Below are positions 55,000 to 63,252 of a stretch of 64,000 nucleotides of DNA, in pieces (the first letter of the stretch is position 1; every line of letters starts with the position of its first letter). The stretch spans positions 496,001 through 560,000 of the forward strand of contig NZ_PVBT01000001.1 in assembly GCF_002980555.1 (NCBI RefSeq), in the 5' to 3' direction. Position numbers and translations under genes: made by a program. This DNA is from Phyllobacterium myrsinacearum (GTDB lineage Bacteria; Pseudomonadota; Alphaproteobacteria; Rhizobiales; Rhizobiaceae). The notes under the pieces are model-generated. The model was not told where the DNA came from. It ran no database searches and saw only the letters and a program-made list of their open reading frames with translations.

Positions 55000-56586
55000 A
55001 TGAATCAGGAAACGCCAGTCGACGCACCCGTGGACACTGCAGAAGGCGGCGGACGCCGCGGACGCGGTGCTGGTGCGGGCGCTGCCGCCCGCCGCGCCGC
55101 CCGTTCCGGCGGCGGCCCCGGCAAGTCGCTCACCTTTATCACCCGCAAGATTCGCGAATATGAAGTGCTGGATGAGGAAGGGCTGGCGTTGATCGAAGCC
55201 AATGCCGATACCGTTCTCGAAGAGGTCGGTATCGAGTTCCGCGATGATGCGGAAGCCCTGCAGCTCTGGCGCGAAGCCGGCGCCGACGTCAAAGGCGAAC
55301 GGGTGCATTTCCCCAAGGGGCTTCCGCGGTCGCTTTTGAAGACAGCGCCCTCGATCTACACCCAGCATGCCCGCAATCCCGAACGGTCTGTCCAGATCGG
55401 CGGCAAGGCCACGGTGTTCGCGCCGGTGTACGGGCCGCCCTTCGTGCGTGATCTGGAAGGCAACCGCCGCTATGCGACCATCGAGGACTTCAACAATTTC
55501 GTGAAGCTTGCCTATATGGCGCCGTCGATCCACCACTCCGGCGGCACCGTGTGCGAGCCGGTCGACGTGCCCGTCAACAAGCGCCATCTCGACATGGTCT
55601 ATGCGCATATCAAATATTCCGACAAGCCGTTCATGGGCTCGGTCACCGCGCCCGAGCGGGCGGAAGACACGATTGCCATGTGCAAGCTCGTCTTCGGCGA
55701 GGACTATCTCGACCAGAACACGGTCCTGACCAGCCTGATCAATGCCAACTCCCCCATGGTCTTCGATGAAACCATGGTCGGCGCGCTGAAGGTCTATGCC
55801 CGCAACAACCAGGCCTGCATCGTCACGCCGTTCATTCTTGCCGGCGCCATGAGCCCGGTGACCGTTGCCGGTACGCTGACGCAGGTTCTGGCTGAGGTAC
55901 TGGCCGGTGCCTCCTTCACCCAGCTGATCCGTCCGGGCGCTCCGGTCATTTTCGGCACCTTCGCCTCGTCGATCTCGATGCAGTCGGGTGCGCCGACATT
56001 CGGCACGCCGGAACCCTCGCTGGTCTCCTACGGCGCGGCACAGCTGGCGCGCCGTCTCGGGCTGCCGTTCCGCACCGGCGGTTCGCTCTGCGCCTCAAAA
56101 GTTTCCGATGCACAGGCGGCCTATGAAAGCGCCAATACACTGAACTCGACGCTGCTGGCCGGGACAAACTTCGTGCTGCATTCGGCCGGCTGGCTCGAGG
56201 GCGGTCTCGTCTCTTCCTATGAAAAGTTCATGATGGACATCGACCAACTCGGCATGGCGCAGAAATTCGCCGAGGGCGTCGATCTCTCGGAGAACGGCCA
56301 GGCGATGGATGCCATCCGCCAGGTGGGGCCGGGCAGCCACTATCTCGGCTGCGACCACACGCAGGCGAATTTCCAGACGGCGTTCTACCGCTCCAACATT
56401 GCCGACAACAATTCCTACGAACAGTGGCTGGCCGAAGGCGAAAAACGTGCCGACCAGCGCGGCAACGAGCTGGCACGGCGCTGGCTCGAAAGCTACGAGG
56501 CGCCGTATCTCGATCCGGCCATCGACGAATCGCTGAAGGAATTCATCGCCAAGAAGAAGGCGTCGATGCCCGACGCATTCACCTGA
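55000..56586 (+). CDS. MttB-superfamily methyltransferase (non-pyrrolysine)
   Basis: A 528-residue TIM-barrel methyltransferase of the trimethylamine methyltransferase family. The whole frame reads without an in-frame TAG, so there is no pyrrolysine, as in MtgB (glycine betaine), MtpB and MtcB. After a low-complexity N-terminus (RRGRGAGAGAAARRAARSGG, about residues 18-40) come LTFITRKIREYEVLDEEGLALIEANADTVLEEVGIEFRDD, IEDFNNFVKLAYMAPSIHHSGGTVCEPVDVPV, NTVLTSLINANSPMVFDETMV and PFILAGAMSPVTVAGTLTQVLAEVLAG, and the SGLCASKVSDAQAAYE-like GGSLCASKVSDAQAAYESA. ATG 55000 has GGAGAGA upstream. The substrate may be glycine betaine or another quaternary amine; it is not shown. Confidence 0.9.
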   Translation: MNQETPVDAPVDTAEGGGRRGRGAGAGAAARRAARSGGGPGKSLTFITRKIREYEVLDEEGLALIEANADTVLEEVGIEFRDDAEALQLWREAGADVKGERVHFPKGLPRSLLKTAPSIYTQHARNPERSVQIGGKATVFAPVYGPPFVRDLEGNRRYATIEDFNNFVKLAYMAPSIHHSGGTVCEPVDVPVNKRHLDMVYAHIKYSDKPFMGSVTAPERAEDTIAMCKLVFGEDYLDQNTVLTSLINANSPMVFDETMVGALKVYARNNQACIVTPFILAGAMSPVTVAGTLTQVLAEVLAGASFTQLIRPGAPVIFGTFASSISMQSGAPTFGTPEPSLVSYGAAQLARRLGLPFRTGGSLCASKVSDAQAAYESANTLNSTLLAGTNFVLHSAGWLEGGLVSSYEKFMMDIDQLGMAQKFAEGVDLSENGQAMDAIRQVGPGSHYLGCDHTQANFQTAFYRSNIADNNSYEQWLAEGEKRADQRGNELARRWLESYEAPYLDPAIDESLKEFIAKKKASMPDAFT

Positions 56587-56672
56587 AAGAAGCCCGAGGA
56601 CGGCCGGGCTAAAGTGGCCAGTCTGATCCATCAGGAAGTCTGGGCCTCTGCTGTGAAGGGTCCAGGCCCCGG

Positions 56673-57359
56673 ATGATTGTTGCCGATCCGCTCCTTGACC
56701 AGATCACCGCCGCGCTGGAACCGCATGGTCTCGTTCCGCGCGGCGGTTTCGTGTTTGGACCCGGCGAGGCAGCGCCTTGCCTGCGCCACGATGCTGCAGC
56801 GCGCAGCATCGTTCTCGCTGGCCATTTCGGTTCATCGATCTGGCCGCATTTTACACGGTGGCGGCAGGCACACAGCGGTCAGCCCGATCTGCTGGATGCA
56901 TGGTCCAAGGCGGTGCTGACGCAGGTTGCGGACAAACTCGGCGGGCAGGCGGTGTTTCCGTCGGACAAGCCCTATCTGCCTTTCCAGCAATGGGCAAAGC
57001 GGGCGGAAAGTCTGTCTGCTTCGCCGCTGGGGCTGCTGATTCATCCCGAATATGGTCTCTGGCAGGCGTTTCGCGGCGCGCTGCTGTTTGACAGGGCAAT
57101 CGGTTTTCCCGCTGTTCCCCTGAACAATCATCCCTGCGATAGCTGCATCGACAAGCCCTGCCTGCATGCCTGTCCGGTCGATGCTTTCGACGGGACCGGC
57201 TTTGCTGTCGGGCGGTGCCGGGGGCATCTTGCGGTGCCGGAAGGCGCACTTTGCAGGGATGGCGGCTGTCTTGCCCGGCTGGCCTGTCCCATCGGGCGCG
57301 AACACGCCTATACCCCGGAACAGCAGCGCTTTCACATGGCGGCATTCGCCTCTGCCTGA
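56673..57359 (+). CDS. Ferredoxin-like protein related to the QueG C-terminal domain
   Basis: A 228-residue protein ending in Fe-S motifs: CDSCIDKPCLHACP (C-x2-C-x4-C-x3-CP) at about residues 154-167, then GRCRGH, LCRDGGCLARLACPIG. This arrangement is close to the two 4Fe-4S sites of epoxyqueuosine reductase, but without the B12-binding part. It starts 86 bases after the mttB-like gene, on the same strand. It may supply low-potential electrons to the corrinoid reactivation step; this is inference. Confidence 0.7.
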   Translation: MIVADPLLDQITAALEPHGLVPRGGFVFGPGEAAPCLRHDAAARSIVLAGHFGSSIWPHFTRWRQAHSGQPDLLDAWSKAVLTQVADKLGGQAVFPSDKPYLPFQQWAKRAESLSASPLGLLIHPEYGLWQAFRGALLFDRAIGFPAVPLNNHPCDSCIDKPCLHACPVDAFDGTGFAVGRCRGHLAVPEGALCRDGGCLARLACPIGREHAYTPEQQRFHMAAFASA

Positions 57360-57434
57360 CGTCAGCCAAAAAATATTTTGATTGATTGCATTTTTTCACC
57401 CAAGGATTGACGCCGTCGCATCGTCAAAGCTGCG

Positions 57435-58025
57435 ATGAACAGGGTGACAGGCATTTTGGACACTTCCCGTTTGACGGATGACATGGCGGATGTTTCAACC
57501 CTTGTGGCGCAGGCGCGCGCGGGGGATCGCAGCGCATTCGGGCTTCTGATCGAGCAGAATTACGACTTCATCCACCGCATTGCTTGGCGCTGGTCGGGCA
57601 ACCGCAACGATGCGGAGGATATCGCCCAGGATGTCTGCATCAAGCTTGGCAGTGCCATCCGCCAGTGGCGCGGCGAGGGGCTGCTGCGGACCTGGCTCTA
57701 CCGGATGACGCTGAATGCCGCGCGTGATCACCTGCGCCGCCATGCGCGGGAAAAGCACAAGGCCGAAGCCTATCACCGCGAACTGCTCAACGATGCCCCG
57801 GTTGCCGATGGCGCGGATGCCGAGGCCGGTGTCAGCGCGCTGTGGGCGGCGGTCAAGACATTGCCTGACAAGACCGCGGACGCCGTCCTGCTGGTCTATG
57901 GGGAGGGCTTGAATCATGCGCATGCAGCCCAAGTGCTCGATTGCGCCGAAGCCACGGTTTCGTGGCACATCCACGATGCCAAGAAACGGCTGAAGCGCAT
58001 CCTGCGCGCGCCGGAGGGCTTTTGA
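57435..58025 (+). CDS. ECF sigma factor
   Basis: A 196-residue sigma-70-family ECF protein. Region 2: LIEQNYDFIHRIAWRWSGNRNDAEDIAQDVCIKLGSAIRQWRGEGLLRTWLYRMTLNAARDHLRR; region 4: LPDKTADAVLLVYGEGLNHAHAAQVLDCAEATVSWHIHDAKKRLKR. The frame begins at ATG 57435; ATG 57483 is also in frame and possible. It is one base from the VWA gene, so the two are an operon, and the VWA protein may control it. No zinc-finger anti-sigma gene is seen nearby. Confidence 0.88.
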   Translation: MNRVTGILDTSRLTDDMADVSTLVAQARAGDRSAFGLLIEQNYDFIHRIAWRWSGNRNDAEDIAQDVCIKLGSAIRQWRGEGLLRTWLYRMTLNAARDHLRRHAREKHKAEAYHRELLNDAPVADGADAEAGVSALWAAVKTLPDKTADAVLLVYGEGLNHAHAAQVLDCAEATVSWHIHDAKKRLKRILRAPEGF

Positions 58026-58026
58026 C

Positions 58027-60081
58027 ATGACCGACGATCAAGACTTGAACCAGCTCGGCCGCATGACGCCGCCACCGCCATCCGATGCGGCCAAGCGCGC
58101 CGCGCTGCAGGCGGCCATGCGGGCGTTCGACACTGCCGATGCAAAAAATACCGCCGTGCAGACCCAAGGAAGCGGATTCATCCGGCGTCTCAGTTCCATC
58201 GCAACCCAATTGTGGAGTGAAACGATGGAAAAGAAATTGCTGTTGTCGACATCGGCCCTCGGCGGCCTGCTGATCCTGCCGATTGCGGGGTATGTCTCCT
58301 GGAACATGATGCACGACCCGCGCATGCTGGCGGGGGATCAGCAGGCTCCCGTCACGATAGAAGCGCAGCCGCCGCAGGTTGACGAGCCGAAGCCCGTGCA
58401 GCCGCAGCCCGTGCCAACGGTTGAACCGGCGGCGCCGAGCCCGTTGCCTGTCAAGCGGGCGCCGCTTGCCGGGCAGGTTGAAGCGCTCAGCAGTTCGAAA
58501 ACCATCGGGCAGGCGGCGGAAAAGCCCGTTCCCGCGGCCCCCATGCCCGCGCCTGCCGTGGAAATGGCGCAGGACAGCCTCGCTGCACCGGCTCCCATGG
58601 CCAATCAAAGTTTCACCAGGCTCGATAGCGAGGCCGCCATTGCGCCGCAGCAACCCTCGGGCGACCGGGTCCAGCGGTTCGATACCAATCCCGTCAAGCG
58701 TGTGGCCGATGATCCGGTGTCGACCTTCTCGATCGATGTGGACACGGCCTCCTACGCCATGGTGCGCCGTTCGCTGAAGGACGGTGCCTTGCCCGATCCC
58801 GACAGCGTGCGTGTCGAGGAGATGATCAATTATTTCCCCTATGACTGGAAAGGGCCGCAGAGCCGCGAGACGCCGTTCAACACCACGATCACCGTAACGC
58901 CCACCCCGTGGAACCAGAACACCAAGCTGATGCATATCGGCATCAAGGGCTATGACGTCATCCCGGCGGAAAAGCCGCGCGCCAATCTGGTGTTCCTGAT
59001 CGATGTCTCGGGATCGATGGATGAGCCGGACAAGCTGCCGCTGCTGAAATCCGCCTTCCACATGCTGGTGGGCAAGCTCGACCCGAAGGACAAGGTGTCG
59101 ATCGTCACCTATGCGGGCAATGCCGGAACCGTACTGGAACCGACGGAGGTGAAGGACAAGGCAAAAATCTTTGACGCATTGAACCGGCTGGAGGCGGGCG
59201 GGTCGACGGCGGGCGAAGCGGGTATCAAGGAGGCCTATCGCCTCGCCAAGGCCAATTTCGTCAAGGACGGCGTCAACCGCGTGATGCTGGCCACCGACGG
59301 CGATTTCAACGTCGGCCAGTCCAGCGACGATGAGCTGAAGACACTGATCGAGGATGAGCGCAAATCCGGCGTGTTCCTGTCGGTCTTCGGGTTCGGCGAG
59401 GGCAATTACAACGATGAGATGATGCAGGTTCTGGCGCAGAACGGCAATGGCACCGCCGCCTATATCGATACGCTGGCCGAAGCGGAAAAGACGCTGGTGC
59501 AGGAAGCAACCTCGACGCTGTTTCCGATTGCCAAGGATGTGAAAATCCAGGTCGAGTTCAATCCGGCTGTGGTGGCGGAATACCGGCTGATTGGCTACGA
59601 AACCCGTGCCCTCAAGCGCGAGGATTTCAACAATGACCGCATCGATGCCGGTGAAATCGGTTCGGGACATACGGTGACGGCCATTTACGAGATTACGCCG
59701 AAGAACAGTCCGGCCGTGCTGACCGATGACCTGCGCTACGCCAAGCCCAACGCAGCAACTGCCGATGCGAAAGCGGGATCGGATGAATATGCCTTCTTCA
59801 AGATCCGCTACAAGCTGCCGAACGAAGATGTGAGCAAGCTGATCACGACGCCGGTGACCAAGGCCAATGAGGTTTCGGCAGCCGCATCGGATGATGTGCG
59901 GTTCTCGACGGCCGTTGCCGCCTTCGGTCAAAAGCTGCGCGGGACGGACAGTCTGGCGACCTACAGCTATGCCGACATTGCCAGGCTCGGCGCGGGATCG
60001 CGCGGCGACGATGCTTTTGGCTATCGCAGCGAATTCCTGTCGCTGGTGCGGCTGGCCGATGCGCTGGAAGCTAAGAAATAA
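58027..60081 (+). CDS. VWA domain membrane protein (YfbK-like)
   Basis: A 684-residue protein. Residues 1-70 are soluble and helical (SDAAKRAALQAAMRAFDTA), a membrane helix lies at about 75-95 (LSTSALGGLLILPIAGYVSW), then a Pro-rich linker, the VWA N-region with SIDVDTASYAMVRRSLKDG, a VWA domain with the MIDAS DxSxS in VFLIDVSGSMDEPDKLPLL near residue 325, and a DUF3520-type C-terminus (DEYAFFKIRYKLP). It sits one base behind the ECF sigma gene, and the cytoplasmic N-terminus could act as its anti-sigma. The terminator at 60104 follows. Confidence 0.85.
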   Translation: MTDDQDLNQLGRMTPPPPSDAAKRAALQAAMRAFDTADAKNTAVQTQGSGFIRRLSSIATQLWSETMEKKLLLSTSALGGLLILPIAGYVSWNMMHDPRMLAGDQQAPVTIEAQPPQVDEPKPVQPQPVPTVEPAAPSPLPVKRAPLAGQVEALSSSKTIGQAAEKPVPAAPMPAPAVEMAQDSLAAPAPMANQSFTRLDSEAAIAPQQPSGDRVQRFDTNPVKRVADDPVSTFSIDVDTASYAMVRRSLKDGALPDPDSVRVEEMINYFPYDWKGPQSRETPFNTTITVTPTPWNQNTKLMHIGIKGYDVIPAEKPRANLVFLIDVSGSMDEPDKLPLLKSAFHMLVGKLDPKDKVSIVTYAGNAGTVLEPTEVKDKAKIFDALNRLEAGGSTAGEAGIKEAYRLAKANFVKDGVNRVMLATDGDFNVGQSSDDELKTLIEDERKSGVFLSVFGFGEGNYNDEMMQVLAQNGNGTAAYIDTLAEAEKTLVQEATSTLFPIAKDVKIQVEFNPAVVAEYRLIGYETRALKREDFNNDRIDAGEIGSGHTVTAIYEITPKNSPAVLTDDLRYAKPNAATADAKAGSDEYAFFKIRYKLPNEDVSKLITTPVTKANEVSAAASDDVRFSTAVAAFGQKLRGTDSLATYSYADIARLGAGSRGDDAFGYRSEFLSLVRLADALEAKK

Positions 60082-60103
60082 GGTAGTTGCATGGTTGAAA
60101 AGC

Positions 60104-60132
60104 AAATGGCCGGGATTTCCCGGCCATTTTTG
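60104..60132. terminator. Bidirectional intrinsic terminator
   Basis: The stem AAATGGCCGGG/CCCGGCCATTT with loop ATTT is followed by TTG. It lies between the VWA gene and the convergent bmt. Confidence 0.85.
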
Positions 60133-60156
60133 TCTCACATGCCAAATGGCCCGATC

Positions 60157-61170
60157 TCAGCCCCGGCGGCCGCGGCGCTCGCGCTTGGGCAGGTCATCGG
60201 CATGGGCGGAGAGCTTGTTGCGCATCGGCCCGATGGTTTCGATGATGGTCTCCACCGTCGGCCGGGTGCCGTTGACATGGCTGTCGAGTGCCTTGCGCAT
60301 GGCGGCCAGGTGCACGAACGAGGTGCCGCAGCAGCCGCCGATGATCTTTGCGCCGCCGTCAATCGCCATATGCGCATAATTGGCCATGAGTTCCGGCGTG
60401 CCGGAATAGAAAATCTCCGCGCCGCGGAATTCCGGAATGCCGCAATTGCCCTTGATGACGATGGTGGCCTGCGGATCGGCCTCCGACATGTCAAGCAGCG
60501 AAGCGAGGATATCCGAGGCGCCGACACCGCAATTGGCGCCCACGGCGACAGGGCGCGCGGCAAGCCCGTCGACGACGGCGTGAATATCTTTCGGCGGCAG
60601 GCCCATCATGGTCTTCCCCGCCGTATCGAACGAGCCGGTATAGACATAGGGCAGGCCAACCTTGACGGCAGCTTCTGCAGCGGCCCGGATTTCGCCGGGC
60701 GCCGACATGGTTTCGATCCAGGCGACATCGACGCCGCCGGCCTTCAGGCCTTCCAGCTGTTCGGTGAAGGCGGCAACGGCATCCTCTTCGGTCAGCGCGC
60801 CAAGCGGCACCAGCAGTTCGCCGGTCGGCCCGACCGATCCGGCGACAATCACCTTGCGCCCGGCCTTGTCGGCCACGGTGCGCGCGAGCTCGGCGGCCTT
60901 CCTGTTCAGCTCGAAAACCCGGTCCTGCGCGTGATGCAGTTTCAGGCGATGCCGCGTGCCGCCGAAGGAATTGGTGAGGATGATGTCAGCCCCGGCATCG
61001 ACGAAACCCTGATGCAGGGCAATGATCTTTTCCGGCTGGGCTTCATTCCACAGTTCCGGCGCTTCACCGGCCTCCAGGCCTGCGGCGAACAGGTTTGTGC
61101 CGGTCGCGCCGTCAGCCAAAAGGACACCTTTTTCAGCAAGAAGATCGGCAAGCGGATTGGCTGTGGTCAT
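60157..61170 (-). CDS. bmt: Betaine-homocysteine S-methyltransferase
   Basis: A 337-residue Zn-dependent homocysteine methyltransferase. Motifs: VLLADGATGTNLFAAGL, ADIILTNSFGGTRHRLKLH, VIVAGSVGPTGELLVPLG, and the Zn cysteines in VGANCGVG and IIGGCCGTSF. In Sinorhizobium a protein of this kind (Bmt) uses glycine betaine to make methionine, and the wider MttB locus is consistent with this. The C-terminus has a short basic tail, KRERRGRRG. It is on the minus strand, separated from the XRE gene behind it by 86 bases. Confidence 0.88.
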   Translation of the reverse strand: MTTANPLADLLAEKGVLLADGATGTNLFAAGLEAGEAPELWNEAQPEKIIALHQGFVDAGADIILTNSFGGTRHRLKLHHAQDRVFELNRKAAELARTVADKAGRKVIVAGSVGPTGELLVPLGALTEEDAVAAFTEQLEGLKAGGVDVAWIETMSAPGEIRAAAEAAVKVGLPYVYTGSFDTAGKTMMGLPPKDIHAVVDGLAARPVAVGANCGVGASDILASLLDMSEADPQATIVIKGNCGIPEFRGAEIFYSGTPELMANYAHMAIDGGAKIIGGCCGTSFVHLAAMRKALDSHVNGTRPTVETIIETIGPMRNKLSAHADDLPKRERRGRRG

Positions 61171-61256
61171 GGCGCGTTCCTTTGGTGCTATTTAGATAAC
61201 GATATAAGGAAGTCTTTATATGTGGTCAATCTTCATTTGCGACAAGCGCTGACGCA

Positions 61257-62093
61257 TCATTCGGCCTTGAGCGCGGAGACATAGGCGGCAACCTCGTGGG
61301 CGTTGATCTTTGCCACGCGGATCAGCCCGTCGAAATGCCGCTGCATGGTCAAGACCGCCTCCGTCGTATTGAGGACGAGATACATCTCGCCGACGAAGAT
61401 TGCGGCGCGGTAGGGGCCGAAGACGGTATAGGGCACCGAGAAGCGCTCGCGCCCGTCGAACAGATAGAGCCGGAAGGACGGGTAGAGCTCGTCGATCAGC
61501 GCACTCATCCGTTGCAGCTGTTCTTCCCGGATATCGCGCGACAGGTCGCCCCAGATGCCGCCGCCCTTGGCGAAATCGCGCAGGGTCTGGTAGGGCATGC
61601 ACACTTCCATGTCCGTGCCGGGCTGGCGGTTGTAATCCAGCCGGAACGCGGTTTCGGCGATCTGGGTGACGGGATCGCGGTGCACCAGCGATGTCTCATA
61701 GGCGATCACCGCCTGGGTGCGCAGGAGGTCGGGAATGCGGGCCGGGACATAGCGGATCTTGCTGCCCGAGGCCTCCGCATGCCAGCGGACCAGCAGCGTG
61801 CGCTCGAAGCCGTCGACGCCTTCCTCGATCTCCATGCTGGCGCGCAGTTCGCCGATGATGCCCTCGTCCTGGCTGAGGCCCAGTAGCCAGTCCAGCGACA
61901 CCGCATAGCGCTCGGCAATGTTGAGCAGCGTTTCCACGCGCGGCAGGCGGGTGGACTGGCCGGACAGGAGCTGGGAGAGGGCGGAGCGGTCGATGCCGAC
62001 CGCTGCCGCAAAGGACGACTGGTTGTCGCCGCTGCGGTTGAGCAGGCTCCTGATCCGCTCCTGAAACAGGCGCGACAGATCGCGTTTGTCCAT
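61257..62093 (-). CDS. XRE family helix-turn-helix regulator
   Basis: A 278-residue regulator with an N-terminal HTH, QSSFAAAVGIDRSALSQLLSGQSTRLPRVETLLNIAERYAVSLDWLLGLSQ, and a long C-terminal domain with FERTLLVRWHAEASGSKIRYVPARIPDLLRTQ and FSVPYTVFGPYRAAIFVGEMYLVLNTTE, perhaps an effector or dimer domain. It is divergent from the desaturase gene and follows, in the same direction, bmt. It is the best candidate regulator for the methyl-transfer locus by position; this is not proven. Confidence 0.85.
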   Translation of the reverse strand: MDKRDLSRLFQERIRSLLNRSGDNQSSFAAAVGIDRSALSQLLSGQSTRLPRVETLLNIAERYAVSLDWLLGLSQDEGIIGELRASMEIEEGVDGFERTLLVRWHAEASGSKIRYVPARIPDLLRTQAVIAYETSLVHRDPVTQIAETAFRLDYNRQPGTDMEVCMPYQTLRDFAKGGGIWGDLSRDIREEQLQRMSALIDELYPSFRLYLFDGRERFSVPYTVFGPYRAAIFVGEMYLVLNTTEAVLTMQRHFDGLIRVAKINAHEVAAYVSALKAE

Positions 62094-62199
62094 TTTTCCG
62101 CCTCTTTGTTTACTGAGTACAACAAATGCAAGATTTGGTGCGCAAAATCAACGGTTTCTCACAATAATATCATTGCTGACAGTTTTGGACAGTGAGACC

Positions 62200-63243
62200 A
62201 TGAAAATCATGGAATCAGAAGCACATACAACAGAACCAACTGACAAATCAGGCCGGGAGCGCAAGCACCCCGGCATCGAATGGCCAACCATCGGCTTGAT
62301 GCTTGTCTGCTACGGACTGTGGTTCGCGGCCGGCGCATACCTCTATTCCGTCATGCCGTTCGCGGCTTTGGCGCTGATGGCGGTGGCGGTGGCGTTTCAC
62401 TCCTCGCTGCAGCACGAAGCCCTGCATGGACATCCCACGCGCAGCGGCTGGCTGAACGAACTTCTCGTCTCCCTGCCGCTCGGCCTGTTCTATCCCTATC
62501 GCCGCTACAAGCATCTGCACCTGAAGCACCATGCGGATGAGCGGCTGACCGATCCCTATGACGATCCGGAGAGCTATTACCGGGCGCTGGGCGACTGGGA
62601 TAAGCTGCCGGGCATCCTGAAAACCCTGCTGCGCTGGAACAATACGCTCATTGGCCGGGTTGTCATCGGGCCGGTTCTCATGGTGATCGGCTTCCTCATC
62701 AGCGAGGCCAGGCTGATTTCGGGCGGCGACCGCAAGGTCCGCAATGCCTGGTTGTCACATGCTGCCGGGCTTGTCGTTCTGGTTGCTTTGTTGCTGGGGT
62801 TCGGCATTCCGCTCTGGCTCTATGCCGTGACATCGGCCTATGCCGGGTTGTCGATCATCGCCATCCGCACCTATTGCGAGCATCAATGGTCCGAGCGTCC
62901 GGATGGCCGCACGATTATCGTCGAGACATCGCCGCTGGCGCTGCTGTTCCTCAACAACAACCTGCATTTCGTCCATCACAAGCGGCCGACCGTTCCGTGG
63001 TACAAGCTGCCGAAGCTCTACAGCGAGCAACGTGAAGAGTGGAAAGCCATGAATGGCGGCTATGTCTTCCGCAACTATTTTGAGATCCTGCGCGCCTATG
63101 CTTTCCGCAGCAAGGAAGAGGTCGTGCATCCGGTGCTGCGGCGTGAACCGGCAACGGCCCGGGCTTTTCATCCGCGCCGTCACGGCATTTCCCTGCAGGG
63201 CGGCACCAGCGTGCCTATTCCCGCCGAACCTCCGACAGAGTAA
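62200..63243 (+). CDS. Membrane fatty-acid desaturase/hydroxylase-type di-iron protein
   Basis: A 347-residue protein with about four to six membrane helices and the three histidine boxes of desaturases: HEALHGH (HxxxxxH), HLHLKHH (HxxHH-type) and HFVHHKRP (HxxHH-type). Some relatives of this group act on carotenoids, fatty acids or small lipids. ATG 62200 or 62209 can start it. It is divergent from the XRE gene and followed, 9 bases later, by a PhnD-like protein, so an operon is likely. Why it is linked to corrinoid genes is not clear. Confidence 0.8.
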   Translation: MKIMESEAHTTEPTDKSGRERKHPGIEWPTIGLMLVCYGLWFAAGAYLYSVMPFAALALMAVAVAFHSSLQHEALHGHPTRSGWLNELLVSLPLGLFYPYRRYKHLHLKHHADERLTDPYDDPESYYRALGDWDKLPGILKTLLRWNNTLIGRVVIGPVLMVIGFLISEARLISGGDRKVRNAWLSHAAGLVVLVALLLGFGIPLWLYAVTSAYAGLSIIAIRTYCEHQWSERPDGRTIIVETSPLALLFLNNNLHFVHHKRPTVPWYKLPKLYSEQREEWKAMNGGYVFRNYFEILRAYAFRSKEEVVHPVLRREPATARAFHPRRHGISLQGGTSVPIPAEPPTE

Positions 63244-63252
63244 CATCCCCGC

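Noticed and set aside
55000-56586. Pyrrolysine use in the MttB-like gene
   Set aside because: The gene reads through without any in-frame TAG, and no pyrrolysine synthesis genes are seen.
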